This document shows, in pieces, positions 27,947 through 37,353 of a stretch of DNA of 64,000 bases. A program made the position numbers and the translations under genes. Numbering within the stretch: the stretch's first letter is position 1; each line of letters starts with the position of its first letter. The notes beneath the pieces are model-generated. The model was not told the DNA's origin, searched no databases, and saw only the letters and a program-made list of their open reading frames with translations. This stretch comes from Leeuwenhoekiella aestuarii (lineage in GTDB: Bacteria > Bacteroidota > Bacteroidia > Flavobacteriales > Flavobacteriaceae). Location: NCBI RefSeq assembly GCF_004104055.1, contig NZ_QOVJ01000007.1, forward strand, positions 62,001 to 126,000. The letters run 5' to 3'.

Positions 27947-28714
27947 TTATTCTTCTTCATCATTTAAAGCAAACTCTAATTCTTCCGTGAATTCTAAGGT
28001 GTGGAAAACATTTTGTACATCATCATCTTCTTCAAATTTCTCTATGAGATTCAATATTTTCCGTGCTTGATCAACTGGTAATTCAATTGTATTTAAAGGA
28101 ATACGTTGCAATTCGGCATTTTTAGTTTCGATATTCAGTTCTTCAAGATGTTGAGACATTTTGCCAAAATCTGTAAACTGCGTATATACTACAAATACTT
28201 CCTCATGATTTTCAAAAGACTCCGCCCCGCCTTCAATAAGCTCCAATTGAAGCATTTCAAAATCCCGTTTAATTTTAGTCTTATCTAATGTGAAAACTCC
28301 TTTACGACCAAATAGAAATTCAAGCGAACCATTAGTTCCCAAACTTCCTCCATTTTTAGAAAAAATCGAACGTATTGATGCTATAGTTCGATTAGAATTA
28401 TCTGTGGTGCATTCTATAAAAAATGCGATTCCGTTGGGACCATAACCTTCAAAGGTGAGTTGCTCATAAGAATCAGCATCTGTGCCAGATGCTTTCTTTA
28501 TTGCTCGTTCTATAGTATCCTTAGGCATATTTACTCCCTTAGCATTTTGTATAGCATTTCGCAAAGTCGGATTAGAATCTGGATCCCCGTTTTGATTATT
28601 TTCCTTAATAGCTACCGTGATCTCTTTGATCGCTCTGGTAAATTCTTTTGCTCTTTTTTTATCCTGAGCTCCTTTGCGGTGTTTTATATTAGCCCATTTA
28701 CTATGTCCTGCCAT
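27947..28714 (-). CDS. yebC: YebC/PmpR (TACO1) family regulatory protein
   Basis: This 255-residue member of a near-universal family is linked to transcriptional control and, more recently, to relieving ribosome stalling. It opens with the signature MAGHSKWANIKHRKGAQDKKR, followed by NPTLRNAIQNAKGVNMPKDTIERAIKK and YEQLTFEGYGPNGIAFFIECTTDN. The acidic C-terminus is usual. It is a single-gene unit. Confidence 0.96.
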   Translation of the reverse strand: MAGHSKWANIKHRKGAQDKKRAKEFTRAIKEITVAIKENNQNGDPDSNPTLRNAIQNAKGVNMPKDTIERAIKKASGTDADSYEQLTFEGYGPNGIAFFIECTTDNSNRTIASIRSIFSKNGGSLGTNGSLEFLFGRKGVFTLDKTKIKRDFEMLQLELIEGGAESFENHEEVFVVYTQFTDFGKMSQHLEELNIETKNAELQRIPLNTIELPVDQARKILNLIEKFEEDDDVQNVFHTLEFTEELEFALNDEEE

Positions 28715-28895
28715 TTCAATTATATTTTATGTCTAAAATCAATATAAAAGATTGTATACAGATCGCCAGTATTTTAACCCTTTTTTAAATTTTATAGGGA
28801 TGGATATAGCTTATATAACTCTTCGGGGCAAGCCCGGGAAGCATTAAACTGAACACTATATTTTTAACATGAAATAAGTCTCGAAGCATTTAAAT

Positions 28896-28908
28896 CTCGA
28901 TTATCGAG
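28896..28908. promoter_or_regulatory. 13-bp dyad upstream of the Crp/Fnr-type gene
   Basis: CTCGATTATCGAG is a perfect dyad with a single central base. It ends 31 bp before the start of the Crp/Fnr-family gene, so it could be an autoregulatory site. There is no other support. Confidence 0.3.
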
Positions 28909-28939
28909 TAATAAACATTTTTAACGCTATTTTTAAGCT

Positions 28940-29575
28940 ATGGAAGAATTACTGAATCTCAATTACGCACATCTTTTTGAAACAGAACTTTTAAAAGAAA
29001 TTTCTGAAGCTGGAATCTTAAAAGAGGCTAAAGAAGGAGAAATGCTTATGGATATTGGTCAGTATATCACGGCTATGCCCTTACTCATTAGTGGTGCTAT
29101 TAAAATACTGAGAGAAGATCAAAACGGTGACGAACTTTTACTCTATTTTCTTGAAAAAGGAGATACCTGTGCACTCACGCTCTCATTTACCCGTGGTCAA
29201 AGAAAAAGCGAAATACGCGCCATTGCAGAATTAGATACGGTACTGATTATGATTCCTATTCAAAAAATGGAAGAATGGAGTTCTAAATATAAATCCTGGC
29301 GCAATTTTATTTTTGACAGCTATCAGAACAGACTTGAAGAAATGCTGGACACCTTAGACAGTATCGCATTTATGCGTATGGATGAGCGCTTATTAAAGTA
29401 TTTAAGAGATAAGCAAAACCTTACCCAGCTTGACGAAATACACAGCACACATCAAGACATTGCTTATGAGATGCATACCTCTAGAGTAGTAATCTCACGA
29501 TTACTTAAAAAATTAGAATTAGAAGGAAAGCTAAAAATTAACCGAAATAAAATAGAATTACTAGACTTAAACTAG
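28940..29575 (+). CDS. Crp/Fnr-family transcriptional regulator
   Basis: 211 residues: an N-terminal cyclic-nucleotide-binding-like barrel (about 20-120, GEMLMDIGQYITAMPLLISGAIKI...GDELLLYFLEKGDTCALTL) and a C-terminal winged helix (about 150-205, STHQDIAYEMHTSRVVISRLLKKLELEG). No four-cysteine iron-sulfur motif is present, so it is not an FNR-type oxygen sensor. The effector is unknown; genes of this type in Bacteroidota often act on respiratory or stress genes. Its stop overlaps the stop of the convergent pabB-like gene by 4 bases. Confidence 0.9.
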   Translation: MEELLNLNYAHLFETELLKEISEAGILKEAKEGEMLMDIGQYITAMPLLISGAIKILREDQNGDELLLYFLEKGDTCALTLSFTRGQRKSEIRAIAELDTVLIMIPIQKMEEWSSKYKSWRNFIFDSYQNRLEEMLDTLDSIAFMRMDERLLKYLRDKQNLTQLDEIHSTHQDIAYEMHTSRVVISRLLKKLELEGKLKINRNKIELLDLN

Positions 29576-30864
29576 CTGTCTAAAGCCTCCCGCATTGCCT
29601 TAGCTTTAAGTAAGCACTCTTCATATTCATTTTGAGGTAACGCCATTGCCGTGATCGCACTCCCCACAGAAAAAGATACGTAAGGTTTTTCAGAATTATA
29701 CAAAATACTACGAATTACTACATTAAAATCAAAGTCACCTTCTGGAGTAAAATATCCTATAGAGCCACTATACAAACCCCTTTTAGAATTTTCTAATGCC
29801 TCTATAATTTGTAATGCAGAAATTTTAGGTGCGCCAGTCATACTTCCCATAGGATATGCCTTTTTTATAAATTCAACAGGTTCTACTTCTTCATCAATTA
29901 TTGAAGTTATAGTTGAGATCATCTGATGTACTTGCTTGTAAGAGTATACCTTGCACAATTCTTCAACTTCCACACTACCTTTCTTAGCAAGCTTAGACAG
30001 ATCATTACGTACCAGGTCAGTGATCATAATATTTTCGGTACGCTCTTTTGGATCTTTAGCAAGTTGTTCGGCGAGTTTTAGATCTTCAATAGGATCGATA
30101 CTTCTACGCGCTGTTCCTTTTATGGGTTGGCTGATGAGTTGGTTTCCTCTTTTGGCCAAAAAGCGTTCTGGAGAAGAGCATAACGCGTAGTGCCCGTTAA
30201 GTCTCATATAAGCTGCAAATGGTGCCCTAGAAAGTGAATTGAGTTTTTTAAAACAAGAAATAGGATTGATTTTTTCTTCTGTATAAAATTCCTGGCAAAA
30301 ATTAGCCTCATAAATATCTCCACGTTTGATATGATCTAGCATTTTAGATACCTGCTCACAATACATTTTTTTGCTGAATCGCCTTTTTATTTTAGGGGCA
30401 GGTAAAGGCTTTACTACATTTTTACAAGAAGGAGATTTGAAAATATTTTGAAAATCTATTTCTATTTCACCCACATAAAGAGGTAAATATAAAAACTCAA
30501 TAATCCCCTCTTTTATTCGTATCAATTTTTTAGGTTGAAAGAAACAAAGGTCCGGAAAACCGAGTTCATCATTATTTTGAGAATGTAGATCTTCCAGTTC
30601 GTTTTTTAGATCGTAAGAAAGGTATCCTAGTATCCAATCCTTACGTTTATTACGAAAGTTAGCGAGTTGTGAAAATGCATTTCCTACTGAAGCCTTAAGT
30701 AAATGCTCTGCTCCTATACCCAACAAAACATCAAAACTTCCGTAAATATCTTTATGTGTATTTGCGGTAAATAAGCAACTTACCGGCTCATCTTCAATCC
30801 AATCCAGAAGAAGATTGATTATGTCACAATTCAGCGGAAGCTTTTTAGATTTTACAATTCGCAT
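29572..30864 (-). CDS. pabB: Aminodeoxychorismate/anthranilate synthase component I family
   Basis: This chorismate-binding enzyme probably makes 4-amino-4-deoxychorismate for folate. The 430 residues include the catalytic region GDIYEANFCQEFY (usually GDIYQVN), ERFLAKRGNQLISQPIKGTARR, ERTENIMITDLVRNDLSK and the C-terminal GSMTGAPKISALQIIE, SIGYFTPEGDFDFNVVIRS. No amidotransferase partner is nearby, which fits PabB better than TrpE, but the exact role is inferred. It reads towards the Crp/Fnr gene. Confidence 0.88.
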   Translation of the reverse strand: MRIVKSKKLPLNCDIINLLLDWIEDEPVSCLFTANTHKDIYGSFDVLLGIGAEHLLKASVGNAFSQLANFRNKRKDWILGYLSYDLKNELEDLHSQNNDELGFPDLCFFQPKKLIRIKEGIIEFLYLPLYVGEIEIDFQNIFKSPSCKNVVKPLPAPKIKRRFSKKMYCEQVSKMLDHIKRGDIYEANFCQEFYTEEKINPISCFKKLNSLSRAPFAAYMRLNGHYALCSSPERFLAKRGNQLISQPIKGTARRSIDPIEDLKLAEQLAKDPKERTENIMITDLVRNDLSKLAKKGSVEVEELCKVYSYKQVHQMISTITSIIDEEVEPVEFIKKAYPMGSMTGAPKISALQIIEALENSKRGLYSGSIGYFTPEGDFDFNVVIRSILYNSEKPYVSFSVGSAITAMALPQNEYEECLLKAKAMREALDS

Positions 30865-30897
30865 AGATTTGCGAAATTACAGTTTAGCGCATAAAAA

Positions 30898-30919
30898 AAC
30901 CGCTAATTTCTTAGCGGTT
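30898..30919 (-). terminator. Terminator after the csbD gene
   Basis: The stem AACCGCTAA / TTAGCGGTT with a 4-base loop is followed on the minus strand by seven T. It sits 22 bp beyond the csbD stop and insulates the pabB-like gene. Confidence 0.88.
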
Positions 30920-30940
30920 CTGTAATTAATTGAAAAACAA

Positions 30941-31126
30941 TTACTGCTTGTCAATCCAGTCTTTAAGTTCTTCTTTAGTTTTTCCGGTTTTTTCTTGAAG
31001 CTTACCAAGCATCTGGTCAAATTTACCTTCAGCGTGTGTTGTATCATCATCAGTCACATCACCGTACTCTTCTTTAAATTTTCCTTTTACTTGTTTCCAT
31101 TTTCCTTCTAATTGATCACTATTCAT
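30941..31126 (-). CDS. CsbD family stress protein
   Basis: This 61-residue hydrophilic protein matches CsbD throughout: QLEGKWKQVKGKFKEEYGDVTDDD followed by EGKFDQMLGKLQEKTGKTKEELKDW. Members are induced by general stress in many bacteria; the molecular role is unknown. It has its own terminator and stands alone. Confidence 0.92.
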   Translation of the reverse strand: MNSDQLEGKWKQVKGKFKEEYGDVTDDDTTHAEGKFDQMLGKLQEKTGKTKEELKDWIDKQ

Positions 31127-31245
31127 AGCTTTGACTTTTTAATTATTAATTATACCTAAAATTAGTCTGAAGCATAGACTATTTGCGCCAATAAAACGCT
31201 AATCTTTGCTTGACAAGCGTTAAATTTGCTTAAAACTATTATCTC

Positions 31246-31785
31246 ATGATCAAATTGCTTTTACCACTGCTCGCCATTTTTATCCTTTCTTGTAAAGACA
31301 AGCCGAAGGAAACTGCGATGGCCAATAGTGATCCTCAGGAAGCTATCTATTACCTTATAAGACATTCCGACAAAGAACGAGGCCCAAATGCTGGTGATGA
31401 TCCTGCTCTAACAGAAATTGGAGAAGCACGAGCAAAATTCTGGGCAGATGAATTAAAAGATGTTGATTTTGATGCGGTTTATAGCACTAATTTTAAAAGA
31501 ACAAAAAGCACTGCCCTACCTACAGCAAATCAAAATGATTTACAAATAAAGCTTTATGACCCTACCAATCTATATAACACAGAATTTCAACAGGAAACAG
31601 CAGGGAAAACTGTTTTGATCGTAGGTCATAGTAATACCACTCCAGCTTTTGTAAATGCTATTGTGGGTGAAAACAAATATGATGAGATTGATGACTCTAA
31701 ATATGGTTATCTATATGTTGTAAAAGTAGATAATGGCAACACCGAAGTTGAAATAAAAGATTTTAACAGCTGGAGCCAAGAGTAA
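31246..31785 (+). CDS. Histidine phosphatase (SixA-like) lipoprotein
   Basis: 179 residues with a lipoprotein signal peptide (lipobox FILSC, Cys16) and a histidine-phosphatase fold: YLIRHSDKERG (phospho-accepting His40), ALTEIGEARA, VYSTNFKRTKSTALP and GHSNTTPAF with the second catalytic His. Being a lipoprotein it would act in the periplasm or at the outer membrane. Substrate unknown; related short members dephosphorylate proteins (SixA) or small phosphates. Confidence 0.88.
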   Translation: MIKLLLPLLAIFILSCKDKPKETAMANSDPQEAIYYLIRHSDKERGPNAGDDPALTEIGEARAKFWADELKDVDFDAVYSTNFKRTKSTALPTANQNDLQIKLYDPTNLYNTEFQQETAGKTVLIVGHSNTTPAFVNAIVGENKYDEIDDSKYGYLYVVKVDNGNTEVEIKDFNSWSQE

Positions 31786-31810
31786 ATCACCTTTGGGAAA
31801 CCCTCCCTAT

Positions 31811-32560
31811 TTATTTTTGATTTTCAGAAACGGTAACATCTTGTAGTTCTATTTTAGAAAGCAAATCAAGCTCACCATTTGCAAATAAACTATCAAGGCT
31901 TTCTAATGGCGGAAATTGTTCTTTAGGTTTAAAATTGCGGTAATCCACAAATCGAATTCCTTCGATTTCTCTTATGTTGTATGCTTCTCTAAAACGCGTT
32001 CCTCCTTCATTTACGTGATAGTTATAAGCTAAAAAATCTACAGTAAAATGTTTGGTATTTATCCAATACATATATTCATCTTCAAAATCCTCTCCACCAC
32101 CTTCTTGACTAAAGGTTACTTGAATCTCATAATAGGTTTTTCCGTTTATTGTAGTCTCTCCAATCTTTTTAGCATTTACCGCTTCGGCATCTAAGCCATA
32201 CGGTAGCACCGAAAAATAATGCACAGAGTTTACATTTCCGGAAAGTGAGCTGATTAGCGAGTCTGCAACAGGCACTTCTTTTTCATTAATAAAACGTTTA
32301 AAATCAGAATTGGTAAGTTGATCCAACGTATCTTTAAAAGCGGGATCGGTACTACGTTCTAAACGGTATAAACCGTTATTGCGTTTCGCTCTGTAGTATT
32401 TATCCCTAAATTTAAATGTAATTGTAGACGTATCAATAGTTTTACCCCCAACTTGAGAAATTGCTTTTTGTATGATGGTATCTGCATCAAGTTTTTTAGG
32501 GTCTTCTTTACAGGAAAAGATAAATAAAGCGCTTAATATATAAAGAATTCTATATTTCAT
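31811..32560 (-). CDS. DUF6503-family lipoprotein
   Basis: About 249 residues from the methionine at 32560, chosen because it directly precedes the signal peptide with lipobox FIFSC. The body is beta-rich (TITFKFRDKYYRAKRNNGLYRLERS, INGKTYYEIQVTFSQEGGGEDFEDEYMYWINTKHFTVDFLAY, NIREIEGIRFVDYRNFKP), which fits DUF6503, a Bacteroidota family with a LolA/LolB-like layout. Function is not known. A single-gene unit facing the histidine phosphatase. Confidence 0.8.
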   Translation of the reverse strand: MKYRILYILSALFIFSCKEDPKKLDADTIIQKAISQVGGKTIDTSTITFKFRDKYYRAKRNNGLYRLERSTDPAFKDTLDQLTNSDFKRFINEKEVPVADSLISSLSGNVNSVHYFSVLPYGLDAEAVNAKKIGETTINGKTYYEIQVTFSQEGGGEDFEDEYMYWINTKHFTVDFLAYNYHVNEGGTRFREAYNIREIEGIRFVDYRNFKPKEQFPPLESLDSLFANGELDLLSKIELQDVTVSENQK

Positions 32561-32668
32561 TTTTAATTGATTTAAGGGTAGCGACAATAAATTTATTGCA
32601 CGTTTTAGGGTTATTTAACCACAAAATTAAAGCAATTAAAAGCAATAGCAGTCCAACTAAGAAATTAG

Positions 32669-32676
32669 TATTTTTG
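32669..32676 (+). promoter_or_regulatory. Candidate -7 element directly in front of smpB
   Basis: TATTTTTG matches the Bacteroidota -7 consensus TAnnTTTG and ends 7 bp before the smpB ATG. No clear -33 TTTG is visible at the right distance. If real, the transcript would be nearly leaderless. Confidence 0.3.
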
Positions 32677-32683
32677 CAGTGTT

Positions 32684-33148
32684 ATGAAACAGACCAATAC
32701 AATTAATATCAAAAACAAGAAGGCTCGATTTGAATATGAGATTCTTGATAAATATATCGCCGGTATCAAACTTGCCGGCACCGAAATTAAATCGATTAGA
32801 GAAGGTAAAGCTTCTATCGCAGAAAGTTTTTGCGAGTTTGAGGGCGATGAACTTTTTGTGATCAATATGACCATTCAAGAGTATTCCCACGCAACCTATT
32901 TTAATCACAATCCTAAGAGTAGTCGTAAATTATTACTCAACCGCCGTGAACTCAATAAACTGCTTAAAGAAGTGCGTAACAGCGGTCTCACAATTGTACC
33001 ATTACGTTTATTTATAAACGATCGCGGTCTGGCTAAAATGCAAATTGCACTAGCTAAGGGTAAAAAATTATACGATAAGCGTGAAGCTATTAAAGATCGG
33101 GACTCTAAGAAAAGATTAGGTCAAATTAAAAAAGCTTTTAACAATTAG
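32684..33148 (+). CDS. smpB: SsrA-binding protein SmpB
   Basis: It binds tmRNA and brings it to stalled ribosomes. 154 residues with the family core NKKARFEYEILDKYIAGIKLAGTEIKSIREGKASI, SFCEFEGDELFVINMTIQEY, RKLLLNRRELNKL and the lysine-rich C-terminal tail KLYDKREAIKDRDSKKRLG that enters the mRNA channel. No tmRNA gene is recognisable in the window. Confidence 0.97.
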   Translation: MKQTNTINIKNKKARFEYEILDKYIAGIKLAGTEIKSIREGKASIAESFCEFEGDELFVINMTIQEYSHATYFNHNPKSSRKLLLNRRELNKLLKEVRNSGLTIVPLRLFINDRGLAKMQIALAKGKKLYDKREAIKDRDSKKRLGQIKKAFNN

Positions 33149-33263
33149 TGCAACACTTAAAAAGTAGTGAGCGTCTTTAAAGAAAATTACTTCGGAAAAA
33201 TTAAAGAATAATATACTAGCTTTTAGCTAACTGTAATTTAATCTCCGAGCAAAAACTTCTCTT

Positions 33264-35723
33264 ATGACCCAAAAGCTACTTGTTTTCTTAGCGTTATGTT
33301 TATGTTTTAACGGTTACTGCCAAATCACCGGGCTAGTCACAAATAATGACAACGAACCTCTACCCTACGTAAATATTTATTTAAAAAATTCTGCTACCGG
33401 AACGACAACTAACGGTGACGGAAACTACTCACTATCACTTTCTAAAACCGGAAAACACACAGTAATTTTTCAGTTTTTAGGATATAAAACAAAAGAAGTT
33501 GATATCAATATTGATCAATTTCCATATGAACTCAATACAGTTTTAGCTGAAGAAACTACTTCGCTTGATGAAGTAGTTGTAGATGCAAAAGGTAATCCTG
33601 CAGATCGTATCATCAGAGAAGTAATCAATAAAAAACCTGAAATCTTAAAAAAGCAAAATGCTTATAGAGCCGACTTTTATTCCAGAGGTTTGTGGCGTGT
33701 AGAAAATGCTCCTGAGAAGTTTTTAGGTCAGGAAATAGGTGATTTAGGTGGTGGGCTTGACTCTACTAGAACCGGTATAGTTTATTTGAGTGAGACTATT
33801 TCTAAAATTGCATATCAAGCTCCTGATGATTTTAAAGAAACGATTACTGCGAGTAAAGTGAGCGGTAACGATAATGGTTTTAGCTTTAACAGTGCTCAGG
33901 AAGCTGATTATTCTTTTTACAATAATACGCTTGAGATCAATTCTCAATTGGTCTCTCCTATAGCTGATAATGCGTTTAATTACTACAATTATAAGCTCTT
34001 GGGTGCTTTTCGCGAAGGAGAGAAACTCATCAATAAAATTGAAGTCACACCAAAACGTAAAAATGATCGCAATTTTGAAGGAATCATTTATGTTGTAGAA
34101 GACGATTGGCAATTGTATGGTGCAGACCTTAAAACTACAGGAGCTGCGATACAAGTACCGTTTGTTGAGGAATTGGTTTTTAAGCACAATTTTAAATACG
34201 ATGCCGATAAAGAACTCTGGGTTAAAATTTCACAAAGTATAGACTTTAGCTTTAAACTTCTAGGTTTTGGTGGTAACGGAAGATTTACTGCTGTATACAG
34301 CAACTATAACTTTGAACCCCAATTTGAAAAGTCGAGTTTTACTAATGAAGTGTTGAGCTTTCAGCCTGAAGCCAATAAAAAAGACAGCTTATTTTGGCAA
34401 AAAATACGTCCGGTGCCTTTAACTTTAGAAGAACGCTCTGATTATGTAGTAAAGGATAGTCTGCAAGAAATACGCGATTCTAAACCGTATAAAGATTCTA
34501 TTGATGGGGTAAGTAACAAATTCAGCTTAACAGACCCTTTGTTGGGGTACTCATACACCAATACTTATGAGCGCTGGCGTGTGGGATATAAAGGTCCGTT
34601 ACCAGAACTTCGTTTCAATACCGTACAGGGATTTAATGCCTCTACAGGTTTATTTTATAGTACCTGGACTGAAGATTACAAACAAGTTACTTATGTTAGT
34701 CTAGATGCCAATTATGGAATAGATGATGGCCGTTTACGTTTTACGGGGAGTTTAACGAAACGTTTTAATAGAATTTCAAACAGAAGTATAGGCATCTCGG
34801 GAGGTACAAAAGTTCAACAGTTTAATGCAAGAGAACCTATTTCACCTTTAATAAATAGTATTTCTTCATTATTTTGGGAGCGTAATTATATGAAAGTATA
34901 TGATCTTGATTATGCCCGACTATTTTATAGTGAAGAACTTTTTAATGGATTCAAATTCTATGCAAACGCTTCTTATGAAAAGCGTTCGCCGCTCTTTAAC
35001 ACGACAGATCAGGTGTGGATCAAAAACCGTGTTGACTATACCTCAAACAATCCATTAGCACCTGAAGATTTTAATACTGTAGCAATACAAACACATCAAC
35101 TAGGTAAATTCAATGCACGAGCTGTTATTAATTTTGATCAAAAATATATGAGTTATCCAGATGGAAAATTCAATATTGATGAATCTAAATATCCAACGCT
35201 AACCCTCGATGTCGAGCAAACCTTTGCAGCTTCAAATAGTGATTATAATTTTACACAGTTTGCGGCACAGCTTAAACAAGAGTTTGATATATCAAATAAA
35301 GGAAGTTTTGGTTATAATTTACGGGGTGGTACATTCTTAAATTCAAATAACATTAGTTTTGTAGATTACCAGCATTTCTCAGGCAATCAAACCCGACTTA
35401 ATCTAGAAGGGCGACATCTTAATAGTTTTAATCTGTTGCCCTATTATGATTTTAGTACAAACAACAGCTATTTTGAAGGACATCTGGAACATAATTTTAA
35501 AGGTTTTGTTCTTGGTAAAATACCTGGAATACGAGCTTTAAATGCAAATCTTATACTTGGAGGTCACAGTTTATTAACACAGGAAAACAAACCCTATTAT
35601 GAGTTTTCTGCGGGTATAGGTAATCTTGGTTTTGGTAAGCTTAAATTTTTAAGAATAGATTACGTTCGCTCTATTAACGGTCCCAATAAAGACGGTGCAT
35701 TTATGTTCGGGCTGAGTTTTTAG
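33264..35723 (+). CDS. DUF5686 / carboxypeptidase-regulatory-like outer-membrane protein
   Basis: This 819-residue exported protein has a signal peptide (1-19), a CarboxypepD_reg-like domain (about 20-105, ITGLVTNNDNEPLPYVNIYLKNSATGTTT... FLGYKTKEV) and a long DUF5686 region predicted to form a beta-barrel, ending in an aromatic C-terminus (GAFMFGLSF) typical of outer-membrane proteins. It resembles TonB-dependent receptors but lacks a plug. Function unknown. It is followed 41 bp later by a small lipoprotein gene. Confidence 0.88.
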   Translation: MTQKLLVFLALCLCFNGYCQITGLVTNNDNEPLPYVNIYLKNSATGTTTNGDGNYSLSLSKTGKHTVIFQFLGYKTKEVDINIDQFPYELNTVLAEETTSLDEVVVDAKGNPADRIIREVINKKPEILKKQNAYRADFYSRGLWRVENAPEKFLGQEIGDLGGGLDSTRTGIVYLSETISKIAYQAPDDFKETITASKVSGNDNGFSFNSAQEADYSFYNNTLEINSQLVSPIADNAFNYYNYKLLGAFREGEKLINKIEVTPKRKNDRNFEGIIYVVEDDWQLYGADLKTTGAAIQVPFVEELVFKHNFKYDADKELWVKISQSIDFSFKLLGFGGNGRFTAVYSNYNFEPQFEKSSFTNEVLSFQPEANKKDSLFWQKIRPVPLTLEERSDYVVKDSLQEIRDSKPYKDSIDGVSNKFSLTDPLLGYSYTNTYERWRVGYKGPLPELRFNTVQGFNASTGLFYSTWTEDYKQVTYVSLDANYGIDDGRLRFTGSLTKRFNRISNRSIGISGGTKVQQFNAREPISPLINSISSLFWERNYMKVYDLDYARLFYSEELFNGFKFYANASYEKRSPLFNTTDQVWIKNRVDYTSNNPLAPEDFNTVAIQTHQLGKFNARAVINFDQKYMSYPDGKFNIDESKYPTLTLDVEQTFAASNSDYNFTQFAAQLKQEFDISNKGSFGYNLRGGTFLNSNNISFVDYQHFSGNQTRLNLEGRHLNSFNLLPYYDFSTNNSYFEGHLEHNFKGFVLGKIPGIRALNANLILGGHSLLTQENKPYYEFSAGIGNLGFGKLKFLRIDYVRSINGPNKDGAFMFGLSF

Positions 35724-35764
35724 CATTATTAGAATTTGTAATTTTAGACTTCAAAAACAATAAA

Positions 35765-36145
35765 ATGCGTTACTTCTTATCTCTATTAACCTGTAGTTTG
35801 TTACTCTCTTGCAAATCAGATAAAAGTTTAGAATTAAGCGTTATTGAGGGGTTTCCGTCTGAAATTTTGGGATGCAGTTGTTATTATGCCACTTCAGAAG
35901 AAAACTTCAAAAACCAGCGCTTTATTTACTTAGATAGCTATGAGGCCACGCCGGCTTTTATTAGTATTGCAGATACGCTCGTTCCTATTGATCCCAAATC
36001 TAACTTAAACTATAAAGTTGAATTTGATATTGAGAAGGAAGTTCAATTAGATCAAGAGTTATTTCACAGAGAAGGTACACTTAAGGTAACTGCTGCTGAC
36101 GGTTCAATTTATACAACTCCTATTTATGGGGAATGTGGTTGCTAA
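35765..36145 (+). CDS. Small cysteine-containing lipoprotein of unknown function
   Basis: 126 residues with a lipoprotein signal (lipobox LLLSC, Cys16). The mature part contains CSCYYATSEENFKNQRFIYLD and ends YGECGC; two CxC pairs could form disulfides or bind metal. I do not recognise a family. It lies between the DUF5686 gene and the DinB gene, possibly co-transcribed (41-bp and 9-bp gaps). Confidence 0.75.
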   Translation: MRYFLSLLTCSLLLSCKSDKSLELSVIEGFPSEILGCSCYYATSEENFKNQRFIYLDSYEATPAFISIADTLVPIDPKSNLNYKVEFDIEKEVQLDQELFHREGTLKVTAADGSIYTTPIYGECGC

Positions 36146-36154
36146 TTACTTTCT

Positions 36155-36667
36155 ATGGAAAAATTAAAACAACCTGAAGTATGGCTAAGAGGTCCAGTTG
36201 AAAATATTCCTGTATTACTGCAGCCTGTTGCCTTTGCTTTATTGCAAACAAAAGAAGAATTGCATTTTTGGCTTAGTGAATTTCCTCAGGAAAAACTTTG
36301 GAAAAAGCCTTCAGGACGTGCAAGTGTTGCGTTTCATTTACAACATTTAACCGGTGTTTTAGATCGAATGCTTACCTATGCTAAAGCAGAAAAATTAAGT
36401 GAAGATCAATTTCAATATTTAAAACTCGAAGGAGTTCAAAATAATGCATTATCAATAAAAGAACTTTTGAAAGCTTTTGAAGATAAAGTTGAAGAAGCTA
36501 TAAGCTTTTTAAAAACTATAGATTCAGAAACTCTCACGGAAACCCGAATTGTTGGAAGAAAAGAATTACCAACCACTTTATTTGGTTTACTCTCTCATGC
36601 CGGTGAGCACAGCCAGCGCCATCTTGGCCAGCTACTTGTAACGGTGAGTTTTTTAAAATCAGACTAA
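36155..36667 (+). CDS. DinB-family protein
   Basis: 170 residues of the DinB/DUF664 four-helix bundle, which usually binds a divalent metal through three histidines. Candidate ligands are His in VAFHLQHLTGVLDRML and in LLSHAGEHSQRHLGQL. Members act as bacillithiol- or mycothiol-dependent transferases or have unknown roles. It starts 9 bp after the small lipoprotein gene and its stop overlaps the convergent response-regulator stop by 4 bases. Confidence 0.87.
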   Translation: MEKLKQPEVWLRGPVENIPVLLQPVAFALLQTKEELHFWLSEFPQEKLWKKPSGRASVAFHLQHLTGVLDRMLTYAKAEKLSEDQFQYLKLEGVQNNALSIKELLKAFEDKVEEAISFLKTIDSETLTETRIVGRKELPTTLFGLLSHAGEHSQRHLGQLLVTVSFLKSD

Positions 36668-37311
36668 TTGTTTACTATTTTATTCTTTAAAGCATACAAA
36701 ACCAGACCTATTCTACTACGAACTTCCAGTTTTCTAAATAAAGTATCCCGGTAATTATCTATTGTTTTAGGACTTAGACACATTTCGCTAGCAATTTGCT
36801 TGTAAGTCTTATCAGAACAGGCAAGCTCCATAAACTCTAATTCCCGCTGAGAAAAATTATCTTGAAGTTCGTCCTCATCTTTCCTGGAAACCCCTTTTAA
36901 TAAAGCCGTAGTTACGTTGTCTGTATAAAAGTGGCCTTTACTTATCACCTCTTTAAGAGCCAAGTGTAAAGTATCTGGGTGAATGTCTTTTAATAAATAA
37001 CCCTTGCTTCCTGCCTTAAGCATATTGATAATGGTTTCTTCTTCATCATCCATAGATAAGGTTATCGTTTTTATGTTGGGATGATTTTCATTTAGCCAGT
37101 TCAAGGTTTCAAAACCATTCATTACTGGCATATTGATATCTAATAAAATAATATCAGGTTCTTTAGACGTCTGGCACATTTTACCAATTAGATCATTACC
37201 ATTACGAGCCATAAAAGCTACCTCAAACCCCTCAAAACTATTAATGAGCCCCTGCAGCGATTGAGCAAAGAGTATGTGGTCATCAACAACCCCCACTACG
37301 TAATTATTCAT
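36664..37311 (-). CDS. NarL/LuxR-type response regulator
   Basis: 215 residues: receiver domain with acidic pair DD (10-11), phospho-acceptor Asp58 in LLDINMP and a conserved Lys in GYLLKDI, then a GerE-type HTH (about 150-210, FSQRELEFMELACSDKTYKQIASEMCLSPKTIDNYRDTLFRKL). It follows the sensor kinase gene by 42 bp and is its likely partner. Targets are unknown. Confidence 0.93.
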   Translation of the reverse strand: MNNYVVGVVDDHILFAQSLQGLINSFEGFEVAFMARNGNDLIGKMCQTSKEPDIILLDINMPVMNGFETLNWLNENHPNIKTITLSMDDEEETIINMLKAGSKGYLLKDIHPDTLHLALKEVISKGHFYTDNVTTALLKGVSRKDEDELQDNFSQRELEFMELACSDKTYKQIASEMCLSPKTIDNYRDTLFRKLEVRSRIGLVLYALKNKIVNN

Positions 37312-37353
37312 AATAAAATTTGGTTAGTTAATACTTGTATTTTACAAAGGTAG

